Assembly: GCA_945871105.1 (NCBI GenBank)
Contig: CAMBUO010000009.1
Span: forward strand, 1-50,109
Direction: 5' to 3'
Source: an uncultured Clostridia bacterium
GTDB lineage: Bacteria > Bacillota_I > Bacilli_A > RF39 > UBA660
DNA length: 50,109 bases
Made by a program: the position numbers and the translations under genes. Positions 18,976-29,283 of the stretch are shown piece by piece (positions within the stretch are counted from its first letter, which is position 1; each line of letters opens with the position of its first letter). Below the pieces are notes generated by a model. It saw only the letters and a list, made by a program, of their open reading frames with translations, was not told the DNA's origin and made no database searches.

Positions 18976-19413
18976 ATGGATGCTAATTTAAAAAGAGAAA
19001 TTATTGTAGATAATGTCGAAAATCCTTTTCATAGAGGTATTAAAGATAAAGAAAATTTTATTAAAGCTAATACTCATAATGAATCTTGTATCGATAATAT
19101 TGATTTATATGTTAAAATTCAAGATAACAAGATAATTGATGCTTATTTTGAAGGAGAAGCTTGTGCTATTACAACTAGTGCTACTAGTATTATGTTAAAA
19201 AAAATAATTGGTTTAACCAAGGAAGAAGCAAGAAGTCTTATGAAAGAATATTATCAAATGATTGAAGAAGAAACATATAATAGTGATAAATTAGGTGAAT
19301 TAAATGTCTATTCGGATATAGCAAAACAACCTAGTCGCAAAAAATGTGCTACTTTACCTTTTCAGACTTTAGAAAAAACTCTAAAAATATCGGAAATAGA
19401 GATTGATGATTAG
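18976..19413 (+). CDS. sufU: SufU-type Fe-S scaffold/transfer protein
   Basis: ENPFHRG, ESCIDNIDLYV, FEGEACAITTSATSIM, SRKKCATLPF. Confidence 0.9.
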   Translation: MDANLKREIIVDNVENPFHRGIKDKENFIKANTHNESCIDNIDLYVKIQDNKIIDAYFEGEACAITTSATSIMLKKIIGLTKEEARSLMKEYYQMIEEETYNSDKLGELNVYSDIAKQPSRKKCATLPFQTLEKTLKISEIEIDD

Positions 19414-19508
19414 TTTATGGGTAAAGTTAACTATCTATTTAATATAAATATTAAAAAGCAAAAGTTTAAAAGATGGTAATTTATTTTTTTAAATTTAATC
19501 TAAAAAAA

Positions 19509-19534
19509 CTAACCTACAAAGGTTAGCATTTTTT
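19509..19534 (+). terminator. intrinsic terminator after suf genes
   Basis: CTAACCT-ACAA-AGGTTAG-CATTTTTT. Confidence 0.75.
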
Positions 19535-19595
19535 ATTTGATTGTTAAAAATATCTATTACTTTTCACTTCTTGATAATTGAATAATAAAATATCA

Positions 19596-20360
19596 TCATT
19601 GTTTTCTTGTATTTGGTTTCATTGTTAATTCTGCTTTTTCAAACAGATTTTCAAGTAAATGACAAGCAAATTCTAATCTTTCTTTATTAATAATAGAATC
19701 ATTTATAGATGCTTCTTCAGTTTCTTCTTTTGTGTATTGAATATGTCTATTTTCATCTGTTAAATATCTTTTTCCAGTTTCATCATATTGAGCACTAAAC
19801 TTATCCTTAAAAAAAGAATTAGTAATTATTTGTCCATTATCTAGTATGTCTATATTTCCATGTAAAATTTCTTTTCTTCTGTCAAGCTTCTCTAGTTCTT
19901 CCGTTATTTCAATTCTGATAATATTTGAAGTCTCATTATTAATACTTGGAATATATGAAATAGTAGCATTTATATGACACCCAAATTCAAACATAGAATT
20001 AGCACTTGCATAAGTATGTCCTTCAGATAAAATTTTAATTGTGTTTTGTTGATTAGAAGTTATAGATTTTGTAAAATCTTCGCTTGAAATAATTTCTTCA
20101 TTCATTTCTGTTAAATAATTTATTAGTTCGTCTTCGTAGTATTTTAGATGATTTTCGAAAAGATGATTTCCGCCCGTATTATAGACAAACATTAGTAGTT
20201 TTCTAAAAAAAGTAGAAAATGATAGTTCATCAGGACTAATTTTCCTTTCTTCTTGATAAGTTTCGATATCAGCCTTTGAATATTCTCTCATGTGCTTTTG
20301 CATATTTGCATTAATTTGTGAACTCACTATGCCATTAATTGAGTTCCTAGATAAATTCAT
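19596..20360 (-). CDS. hypothetical protein
   Basis: minus-strand ORF MNLSRNSINGIVSSQINANMQKHMREYSK...; RBS gaggtgata before ATG at 20360. Confidence 0.65.
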   Translation of the reverse strand: MNLSRNSINGIVSSQINANMQKHMREYSKADIETYQEERKISPDELSFSTFFRKLLMFVYNTGGNHLFENHLKYYEDELINYLTEMNEEIISSEDFTKSITSNQQNTIKILSEGHTYASANSMFEFGCHINATISYIPSINNETSNIIRIEITEELEKLDRRKEILHGNIDILDNGQIITNSFFKDKFSAQYDETGKRYLTDENRHIQYTKEETEEASINDSIINKERLEFACHLLENLFEKAELTMKPNTRKQ

Positions 20361-20535
20361 TTTATCACCTCGCAAATTTATTATATCATGAATCATTAAA
20401 AATTTATCATTTTTTGTTACTATTTTTTATTGATGTTTATTGCATAGATTAAAACTCTAGTTAAAAAAACGAAACTCAAGTGGTTGCTTATTAAAAAAAT
20501 ATATTGTATAATACTTATATCGTAATGGAGGAAAT

Positions 20536-21021
20536 ATGAATTTTATAAAAAAGAATAAATTTACAATTATAGCTATTATTTTATTTATTTTATTAGTAGT
20601 AGTTGGTGTTGAAGTTAAAAACTTTTTAGTACCTGATGAAGGAAAAGCTGTTTATGGAGATCGTTTAGATGGTATTAAAGATCATCCTTTAAGTGATGAA
20701 ACTTTAAAGGGAATAGCCACTGCTTTAAAAGAAAATGAAAAAGTAGTAGAAGTTTCTAGTAAACTTCATGGTAAAATTATTAATATTATAATAACAGTTA
20801 CTGCTGATGTTAGTGTTAATGATGCCAAAACTTTAGCTAGTAGTGTTAGTGCCATGTTTAAAGATTCGGAATTATCGTTTTATTCACTTCAAGTCTATGT
20901 AAAAAAAGAAGATGCCTCTTTAAATAATTTTCCAATTATTGGTTATCAGGATGCTGGTTCTAAAAGCATGTTATTTACGAAAGATCGTGAAATAACTGTA
21001 GGAGATACAAATGAAGAATAA
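20536..21021 (+). CDS. membrane-anchored hypothetical protein
   Basis: N-terminal TM; overlaps start of following gene. Confidence 0.65.
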   Translation: MNFIKKNKFTIIAIILFILLVVVGVEVKNFLVPDEGKAVYGDRLDGIKDHPLSDETLKGIATALKENEKVVEVSSKLHGKIINIIITVTADVSVNDAKTLASSVSAMFKDSELSFYSLQVYVKKEDASLNNFPIIGYQDAGSKSMLFTKDREITVGDTNEE

Positions 21022-23062
21022 AAAGAAAATAATTATTTTAATCGTATCCATTGCTCTTGTTGCTTTTATTGCTTTATTCTTTGTTTATTATTATAAAGAA
21101 TCAAGTTTATTAACATCTGATGATAAAAAGTGGTTAAGTGATAATGGAGAAAAGGTAATTGACATAGAAGTTTTAAATGATGTTTCGGTTTATGGAATGA
21201 ATGGTAATGGCGTTATCTTTGATTTTTTAGATTATGTAACTACAGAAACAGGTATACAATTTAATAAAATTCCTTACAATAAGGAAGAAACTCCAAGTGG
21301 TAAAAATTATCGCATTGAAATAGTTGATGGTAGTAAAAATTTAGAAAGTAATCAATTATTTATTTTTCAAGATAGTTATGTAGCTGTTGCTAAAAAAAGT
21401 ATTAAAATAAATAAAATAGAAGATTTTTCCAATTACACTTTAGGTGTTTTAGGAACAGATGAATCAAATATTAGTTATTATTTAAAAAGTGCTACTAATG
21501 TTACTTATAAACCTCATGTTGGTTTAGATGCCTTATTTAAATCACTTGATGATGGGGACATTACGATGGCAATTGTTCCTAACACGTTATCTTTAGAAAA
21601 AACCATTAGTAACGAAGAATATTATTTAAATTATTTCTTTACTGATATGACTAAAAACATTGTTTTAACTCTTGATGGTAGTCAAACAACTTTAAATAAT
21701 ATTATCAAAAAATATTTTAATAATTGGGTTAAGGAATATTATGTTGAAGACTATAATAAATTACTTCTAGATTACTATTTATCTGAAAGAAAAATAAATG
21801 ATAAAACAAAAGCCGATTTATTAAGTAAAACTTATGTTTATGGATATGTTGAAAATTATCCATACGAAGTAACAAGTGGTAATAATCTATCAGGTGTTGC
21901 GGCTGAATATCTTAATCGCTTAATTAGACTAACAGATATTGATTTTACTTATAAAAAATATGCTAATATTAATGAACTAGAAACAGCTATTAAAAATGGT
22001 GATGTTGATATATTCTTTAACTATATAAATTATAATGATAGTAAATATTTAAAAACTAATTCACCTTTTATTGAAAACTATGTTGTTTTAGCAAGACCTA
22101 GTGATGATTATGTTATATCTTCTTTCGAAGGATTAAAAGGAAAAAATGCTTATATGTTAACTAATTATCAATCTTTATATAATTATATTAATGCTGGTGC
22201 TATGGTTAATATAAAAACCAAAGATAATATAAAAGAATTAGTTAAAGAAAGTAGTAATAATAAATCTTTAATTATTTTAGATAAAGAAGTTTATACTTAT
22301 TATAAAAATAAAGAATTAAAAGATTATGAAGTAATTTATAGTGATATTATGAGTAATGATTATACTTTTACTATAAAGTCTGAAAATAGTTCTTTCTATA
22401 GTTTATTTAATTATGTTATTAATACTAATTCTTATTATCGTTATCGTAATAGTGGATTTAATAGTTTAAATGTTTCTATTTTTGAAAAAACTTCTTTTGA
22501 AGAATTATATTTATTAATTTTAGGTATTATTTTAATACCAATTATTGTTATTATAATTATTATTATCTTCTTGAAAAATCGTCATAAGTTAAGATTAGTT
22601 AAAAAAGAAGATCGTAAGAAATATACCGATATGTTAACATCTTTAAAAAATCGTAATTATTTAAATTTACAAATTGATTCATGGAATTTAAGTAAAGTAT
22701 ATCCCCAAACTATTGTTATTGTTGATTTAAATAACTTAAAATATATTAATGATAATTATGGTAGGGAAAAAGGCGATAATTTAATTGTTAGAGCAGCTAG
22801 TATTTTAGTAAATACGCAATTAGAAAATACGGAGATTATAAGAACTGATGGAACAGAGTTTTTGATTTATTTAGTTGGTTATAGTGAAAATCAAATTGAT
22901 ATTTACTTAAAGAAATTAAGAAAAGAATTAAAAGAACTTCCTTATGGATATGGAGCTAGTGTTGGTTATAGTATGATATTTGATAATATAAAAACAATAG
23001 ATGATGCTATTAATGAAGCTATGATTGATATGCAAAGTGATAAAGTGAGCTTTGATAAATGA
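21011..23062 (+). CDS. sensor-type protein: extracellular solute-binding-like region, TM, degenerate GGDEF domain
   Basis: two TM segments; TDMLTSLKNRNYLNLQI, VDLNNLKYINDNYGREKGDNLI, RTDGTEFLIYL (GGDEF replaced by DGTEF). Confidence 0.8.
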   Translation: MKNKKKIIILIVSIALVAFIALFFVYYYKESSLLTSDDKKWLSDNGEKVIDIEVLNDVSVYGMNGNGVIFDFLDYVTTETGIQFNKIPYNKEETPSGKNYRIEIVDGSKNLESNQLFIFQDSYVAVAKKSIKINKIEDFSNYTLGVLGTDESNISYYLKSATNVTYKPHVGLDALFKSLDDGDITMAIVPNTLSLEKTISNEEYYLNYFFTDMTKNIVLTLDGSQTTLNNIIKKYFNNWVKEYYVEDYNKLLLDYYLSERKINDKTKADLLSKTYVYGYVENYPYEVTSGNNLSGVAAEYLNRLIRLTDIDFTYKKYANINELETAIKNGDVDIFFNYINYNDSKYLKTNSPFIENYVVLARPSDDYVISSFEGLKGKNAYMLTNYQSLYNYINAGAMVNIKTKDNIKELVKESSNNKSLIILDKEVYTYYKNKELKDYEVIYSDIMSNDYTFTIKSENSSFYSLFNYVINTNSYYRYRNSGFNSLNVSIFEKTSFEELYLLILGIILIPIIVIIIIIIFLKNRHKLRLVKKEDRKKYTDMLTSLKNRNYLNLQIDSWNLSKVYPQTIVIVDLNNLKYINDNYGREKGDNLIVRAASILVNTQLENTEIIRTDGTEFLIYLVGYSENQIDIYLKKLRKELKELPYGYGASVGYSMIFDNIKTIDDAINEAMIDMQSDKVSFDK

Positions 23063-23889
23063 AAAAATTTAAAAATTATGTAAAGAGAATTATTAAATTA
23101 ATTAATGTTGAAGAAATGCGAATTTTACCAGGTCATTTAGCTTTTTATATAGTTTTAATGATTGTTCCCATATTCTCAATTATTGGTGTTTTAGGATCAA
23201 ATTTTGGTGTTGAAAGAATAGTAAATTCTTTAGCAGATAATATTCCTGATGCTGTTTTAAGTATTATTGATTCAGCTTTAAATACTTCTTCCAATGGTTA
23301 TAATTTATTTTTCTTTATAATTTTTAGTTTATGGATGGTATCAGGTGGTTGCAGAGCAATTATCATATCCAGTGATGTTCTTTATAAAATAAAAGATAGT
23401 TCTGGACTAAGAAGAATGATTAAGTCATTTTTCATGGTATTGGTTTTATTCTTATTAATTGGTTTCGTTATTGTTGTTCCAATCTTTGGAGATTTCATAA
23501 TTAATTTATTAAATAATTATTTACAAGAAGGTGGAATGATAGTAGTAACCAAGATATATCATTTTATAAAATATCCAATTACTATCTTCATGATGTTTAT
23601 CTTAATTAAATTCTTGTATGCCATGGCTCCTAGTATTCATATTAAAAGTAAATATATGAATAATGGGGCTTGGTTTACAACTATTTCTTGGTTTATCTTA
23701 ACGAGAATTTATTCTTATCATCTAAATAATTATAGTAATTATAATCTTTATTATGGTAGTTTATCTAATATATTAATTTTATTAGTATGGGTTTATTTCT
23801 TAGCTTATTTATTCATGGTAGGTTTATCCTTAAATGCTGATAATTATTTCACTGCAACAAAGCAAGAAAAAAAAGAATTAGAAGAGTAA
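23059..23889 (+). CDS. YihY/BrkB family inner membrane protein
   Basis: MRILPGHLAFYIVLMIVPIFSIIG ... LSNILILLVWVYFLAYLFMVGLSLNA. Confidence 0.85.
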   Translation: MKKFKNYVKRIIKLINVEEMRILPGHLAFYIVLMIVPIFSIIGVLGSNFGVERIVNSLADNIPDAVLSIIDSALNTSSNGYNLFFFIIFSLWMVSGGCRAIIISSDVLYKIKDSSGLRRMIKSFFMVLVLFLLIGFVIVVPIFGDFIINLLNNYLQEGGMIVVTKIYHFIKYPITIFMMFILIKFLYAMAPSIHIKSKYMNNGAWFTTISWFILTRIYSYHLNNYSNYNLYYGSLSNILILLVWVYFLAYLFMVGLSLNADNYFTATKQEKKELEE

Positions 23890-23969
23890 AGTGGTATCAA
23901 TGGTACCATTTTTTTCTATTGTCAAAACCTTTATTTTATGATATATTATAGCAAGTTGGAAGTGATTAT

Positions 23970-25379
23970 ATGAAAATACCAAATTATAAAGATGCTAGAA
24001 AAAGAAGTAAAGAAGAAGTTTTAATTCGTAATTTTTCTTTAGATAATCAATATCTTGATTTAGGAAAAAATAAAAAATTCTTTTTAAAAACTTATGGTTG
24101 TCAAATGAATGAGCATGATAGTGAAAACATCAAAGGGATGTTAAATATGATGCAGTTTACCGAAACAGATGAAATGGAAGAAGCTGATTTAATTCTTTTA
24201 AATACTTGTTCTATTCGAGAAAATGCTCATAATAAAGCTTTTGGAATGCTTGGAAGAATCAAACATTTAAAAGAAACTAATCCAAATATTGTAGTTGGTC
24301 TTTGTGGTTGTATGGCTCAAGAAGAAGGGGTAATTTCTGAAATTTTACAAAAATATCGCTTTCTAAATTTTGTTTTTGGTACCCATAATTTAGATGATTT
24401 ACCAAAGTTAGTAGATGAAGGATTAAAGGGTAGTAAACTTAATATTGATGTTTTAAGTGTTGAAGGTGATATTGTTGAAACTATGCCTGTTACCAGAGAT
24501 AGTAAGTATAAAGCGTATATTAATATTATTTATGGCTGTGATAAATTTTGTACTTATTGTATTGTTCCTTACACAAGAGGAAAACAAAGAAGTCGTTTAA
24601 AAGAAGATATTTTAAAAGAAGTAGAAGAATTAATTCAAGAAGGATATCAAGAAATAACTTTATTAGGTCAAAATGTCAATGCTTATGGAAAAGATTTATA
24701 TAAAGACTACGAATTAGCTGATTTACTTTTAGATATTAGCAAATTAAATATACCAAGAATACGTTTTATTACTAGTCATCCTTGGGATTTTACCGATAAA
24801 CTAGTTAATGTCATTAAAGAAAATGATAATATTTTAAACTATGTTCATTTACCTGTTCAATCCGGAAGTAATAAAATTTTAAAACTAATGGGAAGACGTT
24901 ATACAAAAGAATCATATAAAGAATTATTTGATAAATTAAAAAGTATTCCCAATATTAGTATTACAACTGATATAATTGTTGGCTTCCCTGGTGAAACTGA
25001 AGAAGATTTTCAAGATACTTTAGATATTGTTAATTATTGTAAATACGATAGTGCTTTTACCTTTATTTATTCACCACGTGAAAATACTCCAGCTAGTAAA
25101 CTAGAAGATAATGTTACTTTAGAAGAAAAAGAACAACGTTTATATCGCTTAAATGAATTAGTTAATAAATATTCTAAAGAAGCTAATACAAGAATTTTAA
25201 ATAAAGTTGAAAACGTGTTGGTAGAAGGAGAAAGTACCAAAGAAGGAAATTTATTTGGTTATACTGAAACTAATAAATTAGTTAATTTTCCAGGTGATAA
25301 ATCTTTAATAGGTAAAATTTTAAAAGTTAAAATAATAGATGCTAAAAGTTTTAGTTTAGATGGTGAGATTGTTGAATAA
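23970..25379 (+). CDS. miaB: tRNA-2-methylthio-N6-dimethylallyladenosine synthase MiaB
   Basis: FFLKTYGCQMNEHDSE, NTCSIRENA, YGCDKFCTYCIVPYTRGKQRSR, TRAM. Confidence 0.96.
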   Translation: MKIPNYKDARKRSKEEVLIRNFSLDNQYLDLGKNKKFFLKTYGCQMNEHDSENIKGMLNMMQFTETDEMEEADLILLNTCSIRENAHNKAFGMLGRIKHLKETNPNIVVGLCGCMAQEEGVISEILQKYRFLNFVFGTHNLDDLPKLVDEGLKGSKLNIDVLSVEGDIVETMPVTRDSKYKAYINIIYGCDKFCTYCIVPYTRGKQRSRLKEDILKEVEELIQEGYQEITLLGQNVNAYGKDLYKDYELADLLLDISKLNIPRIRFITSHPWDFTDKLVNVIKENDNILNYVHLPVQSGSNKILKLMGRRYTKESYKELFDKLKSIPNISITTDIIVGFPGETEEDFQDTLDIVNYCKYDSAFTFIYSPRENTPASKLEDNVTLEEKEQRLYRLNELVNKYSKEANTRILNKVENVLVEGESTKEGNLFGYTETNKLVNFPGDKSLIGKILKVKIIDAKSFSLDGEIVE

Positions 25380-25701
25380 AGAATTAAATGATAAATTAGA
25401 TAACATTGTTAATTATATAAAAGAAAGTAATAGTTATCAAAATTATCTAAAGGCCAAAGAATTGCTTAATAAAGATGAAAAACTAAAAGAAAAATTTAAA
25501 AGTATTAAAAAATATCAACAAGAGATAGTTAAAAATCCAAGTAAGAAAAAAGAATTAGAGAAAAAAATCCAAGAATGTTTAGATGAATTAAATAAGAGTC
25601 CTTTATATAATGAGTATTTAGGTTATTTAGAAGAAGTTAATAATATGTTAAACATTTTTGAAAATAAATTAAATAAGTATTTTTATGATTTATTTAATTA
25701 A
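25360..25701 (+). CDS. YlbF/YmcA family protein
   Basis: LNKELNDKLDNIVNYIKESNSYQNYLKAKELLNKDEKLKEKFKSIKKYQQE; overlaps miaB 3' end; true start probably TTG 25372. Confidence 0.7.
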   Translation: MVRLLNKELNDKLDNIVNYIKESNSYQNYLKAKELLNKDEKLKEKFKSIKKYQQEIVKNPSKKKELEKKIQECLDELNKSPLYNEYLGYLEEVNNMLNIFENKLNKYFYDLFN

Positions 25702-25709
25702 GGTGATTT

Positions 25710-26198
25710 ATGAGTGATAATTTAAAAAAAGTATTAATTTTAGAAGATAAACTAGGAGAATATTTAGAAAATAATAATCTTGATATCCTTACTATCGATA
25801 GAAAATCAGAAGAATATGTTAAAATAACCGATGAACTTGCTAGATTAATTAATCATCTAAATAATGATGAATTAATTTATTTACTTAATAATGGTACCTT
25901 AATTCATGATGTGATTGATGTTGCCAATTATTTTAAAAGATATAAAGTTAATAAGAAAAAATTAAAAGAAGATAATACTTATAAAGAAGCATTTAAAAAA
26001 CTAAATAGTTTTGTTGAACGTATTTGTGATGCTAGTTTAAGTGATGAAGAATATCGTTTTATTTGTTATAAATGTGATGTCGATGGTGTATCTGAGTATT
26101 TACTAAAAAATATGGAAAATCAAGATATCATGGAATTATCCAAAGAAACTGATGATTGGAATTATAAATTATTTTTATTTTCTAAGTTTAAAGCTTAG
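25710..26198 (+). CDS. hypothetical protein
   Basis: ORF with ggtgatt RBS. Confidence 0.6.
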   Translation: MSDNLKKVLILEDKLGEYLENNNLDILTIDRKSEEYVKITDELARLINHLNNDELIYLLNNGTLIHDVIDVANYFKRYKVNKKKLKEDNTYKEAFKKLNSFVERICDASLSDEEYRFICYKCDVDGVSEYLLKNMENQDIMELSKETDDWNYKLFLFSKFKA

Positions 26199-26207
26199 TT
26201 TTTCCTT

Positions 26208-26282
26208 GTTCTCATAGTATAAAGGATAGTACGGATCCCTCCTAAGGATTAAATGTAGGTTCGATTCCTACTGGGAACACCA
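26208..26282 (+). tRNA. tRNA-Arg(CCT)
   Basis: acceptor GTTCTCA/TGGGAAC, anticodon loop CTCCTAA, T arm GTAGG TTCGATT CCTAC, encoded CCA. Confidence 0.93.
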
Positions 26283-26292
26283 AATAGTAGTT

Positions 26293-26320
26293 GACTTATA
26301 CCAAGGTATAAGTTTTTTTT
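26293..26320 (+). terminator. intrinsic terminator of tRNA-Arg
   Basis: ACTTATACC-AA-GGTATAAGT-TTTTTTT. Confidence 0.8.
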
Positions 26321-26465
26321 GTTAGTTAAAATCATTTTTATAAATTATTAATTGTCTTTTGCTATCAAGATTAATATCCTAAAAATGGTTTAGAAAATGT
26401 CGATTATTTTCATTTCCTTACTAAATATAGAAAAAAATTGTTTATATAATATTAGGAGGTGAAAT

Positions 26466-27230
26466 ATGTTTGCTAAAGCTAGTGGCAAGATAAATGAATA
26501 TAATTATTTAAAATATTTAGATGGAAGAAAGGTTAAAGATTTAAATAATCGGTTTAAAGAGTTATTTTTTAAATTGTTTATAAATTTAGAAGATGATGAT
26601 ATTATTAGAGCTTATTTAGATTATGGTAGTAAAAAATATGATTTAGTTGTAAGCATTAAAAATATGGTTAAAAGATTTAGTTTAAAAGTAGGAATCAGTA
26701 ATTCTTTACATGTTGAAGATCTTAGTTCTTTTACAACTTTTTTAAAAGATAATGGAATACCTAAAAATGTTATATATGAATATTTAAAATATCATTTTGG
26801 AGATAATACTTTAAATGGAACAGGTCTATATCGAATGTCGGCTAAGGAATATAAAACGATGTATCCTGAAAAAATAAAATATATAAATAAGTATTTTAAT
26901 CAAGAATCCTTGGTGCTTAAAGTAATAGATAGATTTATTTTAAAAGGTAGAAATTCTTATTTTCAAATAGATGCTATTATTCATGGTGGTATTGATGATT
27001 TTGTTTATTTATTAAAAGATGATGTAATTAGATTAGTTTTATCTAATTTAAACAAAGAATATCAAGGTGTTCATTTTGCAAATTTATTTTGTCAGGCTAA
27101 AGATCGTAATTTAAAGGGAAATCCAGCTTATGAAAAAGATTGGTTTGCAATCCAGATAAAATGGTATGAAATGCATGATGATATTATAAATTTTTATAAT
27201 AATCTCGGTAATTGTAGTAAAAATGATTAG
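26466..27230 (+). CDS. hypothetical protein located between two tRNA genes
   Basis: ORF with aggaggtg RBS. Confidence 0.65.
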   Translation: MFAKASGKINEYNYLKYLDGRKVKDLNNRFKELFFKLFINLEDDDIIRAYLDYGSKKYDLVVSIKNMVKRFSLKVGISNSLHVEDLSSFTTFLKDNGIPKNVIYEYLKYHFGDNTLNGTGLYRMSAKEYKTMYPEKIKYINKYFNQESLVLKVIDRFILKGRNSYFQIDAIIHGGIDDFVYLLKDDVIRLVLSNLNKEYQGVHFANLFCQAKDRNLKGNPAYEKDWFAIQIKWYEMHDDIINFYNNLGNCSKND

Positions 27231-27348
27231 CAAGAAGGCTAGTTCTAGCATTAAACTAGCATCAAAAGTCAAAAAAAGTGTATTTTCTTTAAAAAATAGG
27301 TTGACTTTTATAAGAAATTAGGTATAATTATAAATGTCTACTTTTGAT

Positions 27349-27422
27349 GCGGATGTAGTTTAATGGTAGAACTTTAGCCTTCCAAGCTAATCACGTGGGT
27401 TCGATTCCCATCATCCGCTCCA
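27349..27422 (+). tRNA. tRNA-Gly(TCC)
   Basis: acceptor GCGGATG/CATCCGC, anticodon loop CTTCCAA, encoded CCA; promoter TTGACT(27301)-TATAAT(27323). Confidence 0.95.
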
Positions 27423-27466
27423 TGAAGAGAATATAAGTACACTTAAGGGTGTGCTTTTTTTATTCT

Positions 27467-27495
27467 CCCACGTGATTAGCTTGAAAGGTAAAGTT
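27467..27495 (-). repeat. inverted partial copy of tRNA-Gly anticodon/variable arm
   Basis: reverse complement AACTTTACCTTTCAAGCTAATCACGTGGG versus tRNA 27370-27399 AACTTTAGCCTTCCAAGCTAATCACGTGGG. Confidence 0.85.
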
Positions 27496-27539
27496 TATAC
27501 TTAAATTAAAATATATCTATACTAACACCAAGATTCTCG

Positions 27540-28158
27540 ACACATTATCAAAAAAAGTTACAGTTATGCATGATTATAATAAAATTAATTATAAATATAA
27601 ATATCAAAATATCGAATGTAATATTCATTTAATACGGATTTAGAAAAATGTAAAAATAATACTTCCCATGATTGGTGTGATAAATTTAAAAAAATAGTTC
27701 AAAAAATAATTTATGATAGAAATAAAATTATTGCCAGTAATCCTGATATTTCAAATTTTGATATGGAATATATTAATGATTTTGAAATTCAATATGAAGA
27801 TATTTTATTAAATGCAATCGAAGAAAATACGACTACACCAAAAACGCATTATGATAATGAAGAAAGAGCATTAATAAATATAATATTAGAATATAAAGAT
27901 AATTATTTTATATGGATGTATGACTTTTCATTGCCTGTAGATGACAACTTGAGTGAACGTGGATTAAGAGGAGTAAAATCAAAAATGAAAATAGTTGGAC
28001 AGTTTCAAAATGAAAAAACAGCAAGATATTATGCTTATATAAAAACATATATAGAAACTTGTTATAGAAACAATATAAATCCAACGGATGCTTTAATTAG
28101 ATTAATGGAAGATAATCCTTATACTGTTGATGAAGTTTTGGATACAAAAAATGACTAA
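27540..28158 (+). pseudogene. IS66-family transposase remnant
   Basis: frame-disrupted HDYNKINYKYKYQNIECNIHLIR then ORF 27763-28158 with ...WMYDFSLPVDDNLSERGLRGVKSKMKIVGQFQNEKTARYYAYIKTYIETCYRNNINPTDALIRLMED (IS66 C-terminal signature). Confidence 0.75.
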
Positions 28159-28344
28159 GATTATAAATCTTAATCACTTTTTGTCGTGTCTTGATTATTT
28201 AAGCTATGAATAGTAACGAAAATTTTTATTATAAAATTTCATATTTTTATCCTGTTTACTATATTAAATTGATTGACATTTGTTCAAAGTTTTTATATGA
28301 TGTTATACGTAAAGGTAATAAGAATATAATCATTAGGAGGTAAT

Positions 28345-29184
28345 ATGGCAAATGTAAATATACAAAATATAAGTGAATTAAATAATTTGGTGTTAGATTT
28401 AAAGTCAAAAGTAACGTCTTCTTTAACTAGTGATATTAATACTTTAACTTCAATTTTAAGTAATATTAGTAATTATAATAATAATGGTTTTAGTGCTAAT
28501 GTAGGTGATCTTTCATCAAAATTTAAAATTAATTTCGATAATATTTTATCTAATATGACAAATGCTGAAGAAAATATATTTAACTATGTATCGCTTATAA
28601 ATAAATTTAATGTGGATGATTATGATACTAGTGCTAAGGCAATTGATTTGGAAAGTCAGTATAATAGTTTGTATTTAGGGGCATCACCAGTAGTTGATAC
28701 TAATGGTAACACAAGTGGTTTTCATACTACCAGTCATTCCGGTACTAATATAGATGATTCAGACAATAATGTTACTGGTAGTTCGCTAGAATCTTATTTA
28801 GATACAATAGAAGGAAAAGTAATAAGTGTTGATTCTAAATTAGAGTCTTCTTCAATAGGTATAAGTACAATCAATAATACCGATGCTAATGCTTTATCAA
28901 TGATTAATAATTTAAGTTATGATAAAGATGGATTAGCTTTATTTAATAACAGATATGTTATTAGTACTACGCCTAACTTTGGTAATATCGGTGATTTAAT
29001 CGATGTTAGACAAAACGATGGGACTATTTTAAAATGTATTATTGGTAATATAGAACAAGCAAACGCACCAACCATTAATTTTTTAACCAATCAATATGTT
29101 AATATATCAACACTTCATCCTAATTGGTTACAATCAATTAATAATAAAGGTAACTATTTTGATTATATAAATCAATTGAGTTAA
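28345..29184 (+). CDS. putative type VII secretion-associated/secreted protein
   Basis: N-terminal helical WXG100/LXG-like region and C-terminal beta-rich domain; first gene of cluster; RBS aggaggt. Confidence 0.55.
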   Translation: MANVNIQNISELNNLVLDLKSKVTSSLTSDINTLTSILSNISNYNNNGFSANVGDLSSKFKINFDNILSNMTNAEENIFNYVSLINKFNVDDYDTSAKAIDLESQYNSLYLGASPVVDTNGNTSGFHTTSHSGTNIDDSDNNVTGSSLESYLDTIEGKVISVDSKLESSSIGISTINNTDANALSMINNLSYDKDGLALFNNRYVISTTPNFGNIGDLIDVRQNDGTILKCIIGNIEQANAPTINFLTNQYVNISTLHPNWLQSINNKGNYFDYINQLS

Positions 29185-29283
29185 AAAAATTAAATGTATG
29201 TAAAAAAAATGTATACTTTTTTAAAATTCTTGTCAAAAAATATCACCAATGTTAAAATATAGATAATAAAGGAGAAAAATAAA

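Noticed and set aside
23040-23062. UGA = Trp recoding (Mollicutes code 4)
   Set aside because: TGA is used as a stop at several gene ends (e.g. 23062, 36292, 45991), and the tRNA-Trp has a CCA anticodon
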